Shown: positions 60,842 to 64,000 of the stretch, in pieces
Layout of the letters: each line of letters opens with the position of its first letter
How positions within the stretch are numbered: the stretch's first letter is position 1
NCBI GenBank assembly: GCA_951812945.1
Contig: CATOTB010000005.1
Location: forward strand, 151,138-215,137
Length of the DNA: 64,000 nucleotides
DNA from: Candidatus Dadabacteria bacterium
GTDB taxonomy: Bacteria; Desulfobacterota_D; UBA1144; Nemesobacterales; Nemesobacteraceae
Reading direction: 5' to 3'
Position numbers and translations under genes: made by a program
The notes under the pieces: model-generated
Told to the model about the DNA's origin: nothing
What the model saw: only the letters and a program-made list of their open reading frames with translations
Databases searched by the model: none

Positions 60842-60884
60842 AATTATATACTTGATTGTACGAAGGGTAATCAAGTATATAATT
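60842..60884. repeat. 16-base perfect inverted repeat with back-to-back promoters
   Basis: AATTATATACTTGATT (60842-60857) and AATCAAGTATATAATT (60869-60884) are exact inverted copies around an 11-base centre. Each arm holds a TATAAT: leftward at 60848-60843 for the FmdB-type gene, rightward at 60878-60883 for the methyltransferase gene. Each arm also gives a TTGATT resembling a -35 for the other arm, with a 20-base spacer. It may be a symmetric divergent promoter, a regulator site, or both. Confidence 0.75.
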
Positions 60885-61014
60885 GCTGTTTTTATGCGAA
60901 GTCCAGCAAAGACCTTTTGCTTGCCAACGCCGTAATAGAACATATCTTGATAACAGGGGCACCGCATCCCGTTTCTCCTGAATGCGCATCCCCGTAATTT
61001 TGTATGAATATGCC

Positions 61015-61845
61015 ATGTCGGACATAAATGAAGTAGGAACAACCGCGTTTGCCGTAGCCTGTTACAGGGAAATGGAAAAAAACCGTGAACACCGCGTGTT
61101 CAATGACCCCTACGCCCACTGGTTTGTTACGGACGAGATAAGGGAAAAGGTCGACAGGGTAACAAAAATTCTTCCGGAATCGGTTGAAATTCTCCGTTAC
61201 CGCTTCTGCATACTGGATGAAATCACAAAACGCGAGATTCAAGCCGGCATGAAACAGGTTGTCATACTCGGCTGCGGATTTGACATGCGTTCCCTGGTTT
61301 TTCAGACCGAGGGAGTGCGTTTCTGCGACGTTGATCAGCCGGCCATTCTGGAATTCAAGCACAAGGTTCTTGAAAGCTACGGCGTTACGCCATGCGCAAG
61401 CATCCCGTGCAACTATCTTGAAGTTGACCTGCCGGAAGAACTCATCAAGGCGGGCTTTGACATCAACTCTCCGACACTTTTTCTTTGGGAAGGAAACAGC
61501 ATGTATCTTCCCATTGAGCTGATCCACAGTTTCTTTGATAGTCTGTGCGCCAGAATTCCTTCGTTCAAAATCGCTTTTGACTACTATCCACTGAGCATCA
61601 TTAACAGGACCTACGAAAACCCTGAGGTTGTTAGGGCAACCGATATGTTTCAACAGATTTTCAACGTGACCTGGGTGACCGGGTTTGATGACTTAAGCGT
61701 TTTTGAAAAGCGCCACGGCATGAAGGTAGAGGAATCGAAGGAACTGCTTGAAGTCGGGAAACGGGTCGCTCCGGAAGCCGTAGATTCCGTCGCCGCTCTT
61801 GCCGGCGTGTACAGCTACGGAATCCTGAGCTATGGAGGCGCGTAA
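61015..61845 (+). CDS. Class I SAM-dependent methyltransferase, LCMT/PPM1-like
   Basis: The 276-residue protein has motif I VVILGCGFDMRSLVF and FCDVDQPAILEFKHKVLESY, followed by LFLWEGNSMYLPIELIHSFF. It matches the leucine carboxyl methyltransferase-like family (also called TIGR00027-type) common in bacteria, which O-methylate small acids; the substrate is unknown. The N-terminus NEVGTTAFAVACYREMEKNR is characteristic. The start is uncertain: ATG 61015 fits the family N-terminus, but an in-frame ATG at 60982 exists and neither has a good ribosome-binding site. Confidence 0.85.
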   Translation: MSDINEVGTTAFAVACYREMEKNREHRVFNDPYAHWFVTDEIREKVDRVTKILPESVEILRYRFCILDEITKREIQAGMKQVVILGCGFDMRSLVFQTEGVRFCDVDQPAILEFKHKVLESYGVTPCASIPCNYLEVDLPEELIKAGFDINSPTLFLWEGNSMYLPIELIHSFFDSLCARIPSFKIAFDYYPLSIINRTYENPEVVRATDMFQQIFNVTWVTGFDDLSVFEKRHGMKVEESKELLEVGKRVAPEAVDSVAALAGVYSYGILSYGGA

Positions 61846-61867
61846 TCCGAGTGTTGCCGTAAGGCCC

Positions 61868-62623
61868 CTAAAACCTTTTCCAGAAATCTATTCCCACTGC
61901 GTCAAATATTTTCTGACCGTAGATATTTAAGTAGTGAATCTCGTTTGAAAACATCATTATTCCTATGATTACAAGTCCCGAGCCTATCGCGTACTTATAA
62001 TACGGATAATATCTTCTAACGTTTCTGAAGGATCTCATGGCGCTGTTAAACGCAAGACCGACCAGCATGAACGGTATGCCGATGCCGAGAGAGTAAACCG
62101 CGAGAAGCCCCACCGCGTTCAGCGTTCCTTCCACTGTGCTTGCGTAAAGGAGTATGGATCCGAGAATAGGTCCTACGCATGGCGTCCACCCAAATCCGAA
62201 CGCCAGGCCGAGAATATAGGTTCCGAGGAGATTTCCCCTTTCCCGCGGAAGGGAGATTTTGTGTTCTCTCTCAAGAAACGGGATCTTCACGATCTCCATT
62301 ACGAATATTCCGAAGAGGATTATAAATATTCCGGCTATTCTGAGCAAAAAAGTCTTGTTGCCCGAGATCATCCCCCCAAGCTGGGAGGAAAATGCGCCCA
62401 GGGAAATAAAGACGGTTGAGAATCCCAGTATGAAGACGAGACTTGGTACGATAACTCTTGAGAATTTGGGCAGGCTCCGAGTATCTGAAAGATCTTCGTA
62501 TGAAAGGTGCGTTACTACAGAAAGGTAGCCCGGCATAAGCGGGAGAATGCAGGGAGAAAGAAACGCGATCACTCCGGCGAAAAAAGAAGCGACTATTCCC
62601 ACATCTACGATTTCGGAATTCAT
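61868..62623 (-). CDS. ccdA: Cytochrome c biogenesis thiol transporter CcdA
   Basis: The 251-residue inner-membrane protein has six to seven hydrophobic segments and the paired redox cysteines Cys25 in FLSPCILPLMPGYLS and Cys149 in FGWTPCVGPILGS. It moves reducing equivalents from cytosolic thioredoxin to periplasmic CcmG. It is thus the missing electron source for the Ccm genes elsewhere in the window. Its ATG overlaps the stop codon of the glycosyltransferase gene, placing it in the arsenosugar gene run. Confidence 0.94.
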   Translation of the reverse strand: MNSEIVDVGIVASFFAGVIAFLSPCILPLMPGYLSVVTHLSYEDLSDTRSLPKFSRVIVPSLVFILGFSTVFISLGAFSSQLGGMISGNKTFLLRIAGIFIILFGIFVMEIVKIPFLEREHKISLPRERGNLLGTYILGLAFGFGWTPCVGPILGSILLYASTVEGTLNAVGLLAVYSLGIGIPFMLVGLAFNSAMRSFRNVRRYYPYYKYAIGSGLVIIGIMMFSNEIHYLNIYGQKIFDAVGIDFWKRF

Positions 62624-63333
62624 GCCGGTTTCCTCTCCTCGTTTTTCTGAGTACGGATTTTTTGGTCTTTCAAAAGGACTTGCTCCAGTCTGCGCGCAAG
62701 TTCCGGATCCCTAGTCATTATATCTTTTATGCTTATGTCTTTTTCCTCGTCAATATCCGCAAGCTCTCTCATGACGGCGTGGCGCAGACCGCTTTCCCTC
62801 ATGCGTCTTTCGGTCTCCTTAAATACTCGGGAAGTGCTCCATTGCATGTCTTGGAAAACCACGTCCGTTTTCCTGCATAGCCCGAGGAGATAGTATCCCC
62901 CGTCGGTTGCGGGTCCTAAAACCGCTTCGAATTCCCCTCCCGAAAGCAGTGAAAACGCGGTTTCCACATCCTCTTCGGTTATCATCACGCAGTCTGTGCC
63001 TATGATGACGACATTTCTGAACCCCAGGGAAAAACATCTTTCGAACGCACGGGACATTCTCTGTCCGAGAGAACCTGTCTCCTGCGCGAAGAAAAGGGCC
63101 TCTTTGCCTCCCAGCCACTTGAAAATCTCTTTTTTTCTTTCCTTGGGAGTATAGAGGAGAAAAGTCGTCCAGTTTTCCTGACCCGAGAAGGAGTCGGCGA
63201 CGAAACCTGCCGTTTCACGGTAGAGTTCCATAGCCCTCTGCTCCCCTATGTCTTTTCCCAGGCGCGTTTTTACTTTTTCTGTTTCCGGATACTTAAGGAA
63301 AACGATCAGGGCGTTATCGTTTTTTTGCGACAT
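62620..63333 (-). CDS. TIGR04282-type glycosyltransferase, arsenosugar-associated
   Basis: The 237-residue protein has a GT-A-like fold: ALIVFLKYPETEKVKTRLGK at the N-terminus, VVIIGTDCVMITEEDVETAF with a DxD-like acidic site, and VLGPATDGGYYLLGLCR. This family (DUF2064) is regularly found next to the radical SAM gene arsS and is assigned to arsenosugar biosynthesis. The ATG at 63333 (MSQKNDNALIVF) is chosen; a longer frame from 63399 would overlap arsS. It is 17 bases after arsS and overlaps ccdA. Confidence 0.88.
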   Translation of the reverse strand: MSQKNDNALIVFLKYPETEKVKTRLGKDIGEQRAMELYRETAGFVADSFSGQENWTTFLLYTPKERKKEIFKWLGGKEALFFAQETGSLGQRMSRAFERCFSLGFRNVVIIGTDCVMITEEDVETAFSLLSGGEFEAVLGPATDGGYYLLGLCRKTDVVFQDMQWSTSRVFKETERRMRESGLRHAVMRELADIDEEKDISIKDIMTRDPELARRLEQVLLKDQKIRTQKNEERKPA

Positions 63334-63350
63334 TCCACAAAACCTTGGAA

Positions 63351-64000
63351 TCAGGATACCGTCCGACCGCCGCAGCTGCTTCCGCCCCCGGCGGTGCAAC
63401 CGAAACAGTGAATACCGAATTTTATCTTTCTCTTTGTCGCTTGCCGCAGGTCGAAATTGAATATAGTCAGCCCCCCGTTCCCGTTTTGGGCCTGCATCTC
63501 AAGCATCTGGTTAAAGTCGCAGTCGTAGATCTTTCCGTCGTAACTTACGCTTAGGAGATTCCGGCACATTATGCCGTCGACCGCTTTGGGATTGAACGCG
63601 TTTACAAGTTTTTCGATGTATTCCTCGTAGGCGTCCTGTCTTTTAAGTTCCGTCTCAAACCTGTTGATCGGCATATTGGTCATGGTGTATAGATTATCAA
63701 ACCTTATGCCGTAGTTCTTTTTAAGCTTTGCCTTGAAGTCTGCTTCCAAGCTCCTCTGGTCCGGGGGAAGAAAGGTCCCGACGGGATTGTACACAAGGTT
63801 AAGTTTAAGTTCCCCGTCTCCGTAGCCTTCTCGGTTGAGCATCCTGAGTGATTCTATGCTTTTTTCAAAAACTCCTTCCCCTCTCTGCTTATCCGTAAAG
63901 TAGCTGCTGTAATATGGAAGCGAGGATATGACTTCGACGCGGTTTTCGGCGAAAAATCCCGGTATGTACATTTTCTCCTCTCCCGTCCGGGGATTTCCAT
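63351..64000 (-). CDS. arsS: Arsenosugar biosynthesis radical SAM protein ArsS (C-terminal part)
   Basis: The gene enters from the right edge and its start is outside the window. At least 216 residues are visible. They cover the end of the radical SAM barrel (FFAENRVEVISSLPYYSSYF, then FEKSIESLRMLNREGYGDGE) and LNLVYNPVGTFLPPDQRSLE. The typical C-terminal domain follows, with CRNLLSVSYDGKIYDCDFNQ and GIHCFGCTAGGGSSCGG. The radical SAM CxxxCxxC motif must lie upstream. It is predicted to build 5'-deoxyadenosyl-arsenicals on methylated arsenic. Confidence 0.9.
   Translation of the reverse strand, partial: GNPRTGEEKMYIPGFFAENRVEVISSLPYYSSYFTDKQRGEGVFEKSIESLRMLNREGYGDGELKLNLVYNPVGTFLPPDQRSLEADFKAKLKKNYGIRFDNLYTMTNMPINRFETELKRQDAYEEYIEKLVNAFNPKAVDGIMCRNLLSVSYDGKIYDCDFNQMLEMQAQNGNGGLTIFNFDLRQATKRKIKFGIHCFGCTAGGGSSCGGRTVS

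Overview
The window is a dense, mostly chromosomal housekeeping stretch of a Gram-negative bacterium. Evidence for a diderm cell includes two predicted outer-membrane beta-barrels, a lipoprotein, a c-type cytochrome maturation system (System I) and a CTERM-like surface protein. Base composition is moderate overall, and starts are ATG with many GTG and TTG. The gene content (Ccm system with a Cys-type CcmE, CobA-HemD fusion, OtsA-OtsB fusion, GAF-EI(Ntr) PtsP, arsenosugar genes) fits a deltaproteobacterium-like or Dadabacteria-like lineage. That placement is an inference; no rRNA gene is present to settle it.

Layout. 1-4 kb (minus): metF, an orphan two-TM sensor domain, and an MFS transporter coupled to a START-like protein. 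4-12 kb (plus): an outer-membrane protein, alr, dtd, smpB, tmRNA, rdgB, pyrG and an RNB exoribonuclease. 12-24 kb: ferredoxin-NADP reductase, ptsP, an M50 protease, gltA, a lipoprotein amidohydrolase, an M42 peptidase, rarA and gloA. 24-31 kb: an SDR followed by ccmABCDEF, a short CcmI-like gene and a cytochrome c-domain protein. 31-35 kb: an MFS transporter, a thioesterase, rsmE and cobA-hemD. 35.8-37.3 kb: a secreted protein with a C-terminal sorting-like tail. 37.4-39.4 kb: uvrB.

39.4-41.65 kb is an accessory island of broken transposase pieces around a GC-rich outer-membrane protein gene. Its strong ribosome-binding site and ATG lie upstream of a nine-C tract and are one base out of frame with the barrel. 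Two further nine-G tracts and a TetR-like operator/promoter lie close by, so this looks like a phase-variable surface-protein locus.

41.7-52.4 kb is the conserved rimP-nusA-infB-ylxP-rbfA-nrnA-truB-rpsO-pnp-miaA translation/RNA operon. Inserted between infB and ylxP is a small secreted peptide whose six cysteines follow the C-x3-C ... C-x-C pattern of CS-alpha-beta defensins, behind a signal peptide and an acidic pro-region. This is the most notable single gene of the window. 52.4-64 kb holds a hipBA-type toxin-antitoxin pair, ccmG-ccmH, otsA-otsB, an aldo-keto reductase, a HAD phosphatase, malic enzyme, an FmdB-type zinc ribbon, a methyltransferase, ccdA, and two arsenosugar-biosynthesis genes, the last cut by the window edge.

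The cytochrome c maturation machinery is spread over three sites: ccmABCDEF and ccmI-like at 25-30 kb, ccmG-ccmH at 54-55 kb, and ccdA at 62 kb. Together they supply heme export/chaperoning, apocytochrome thiol reduction and heme ligation.
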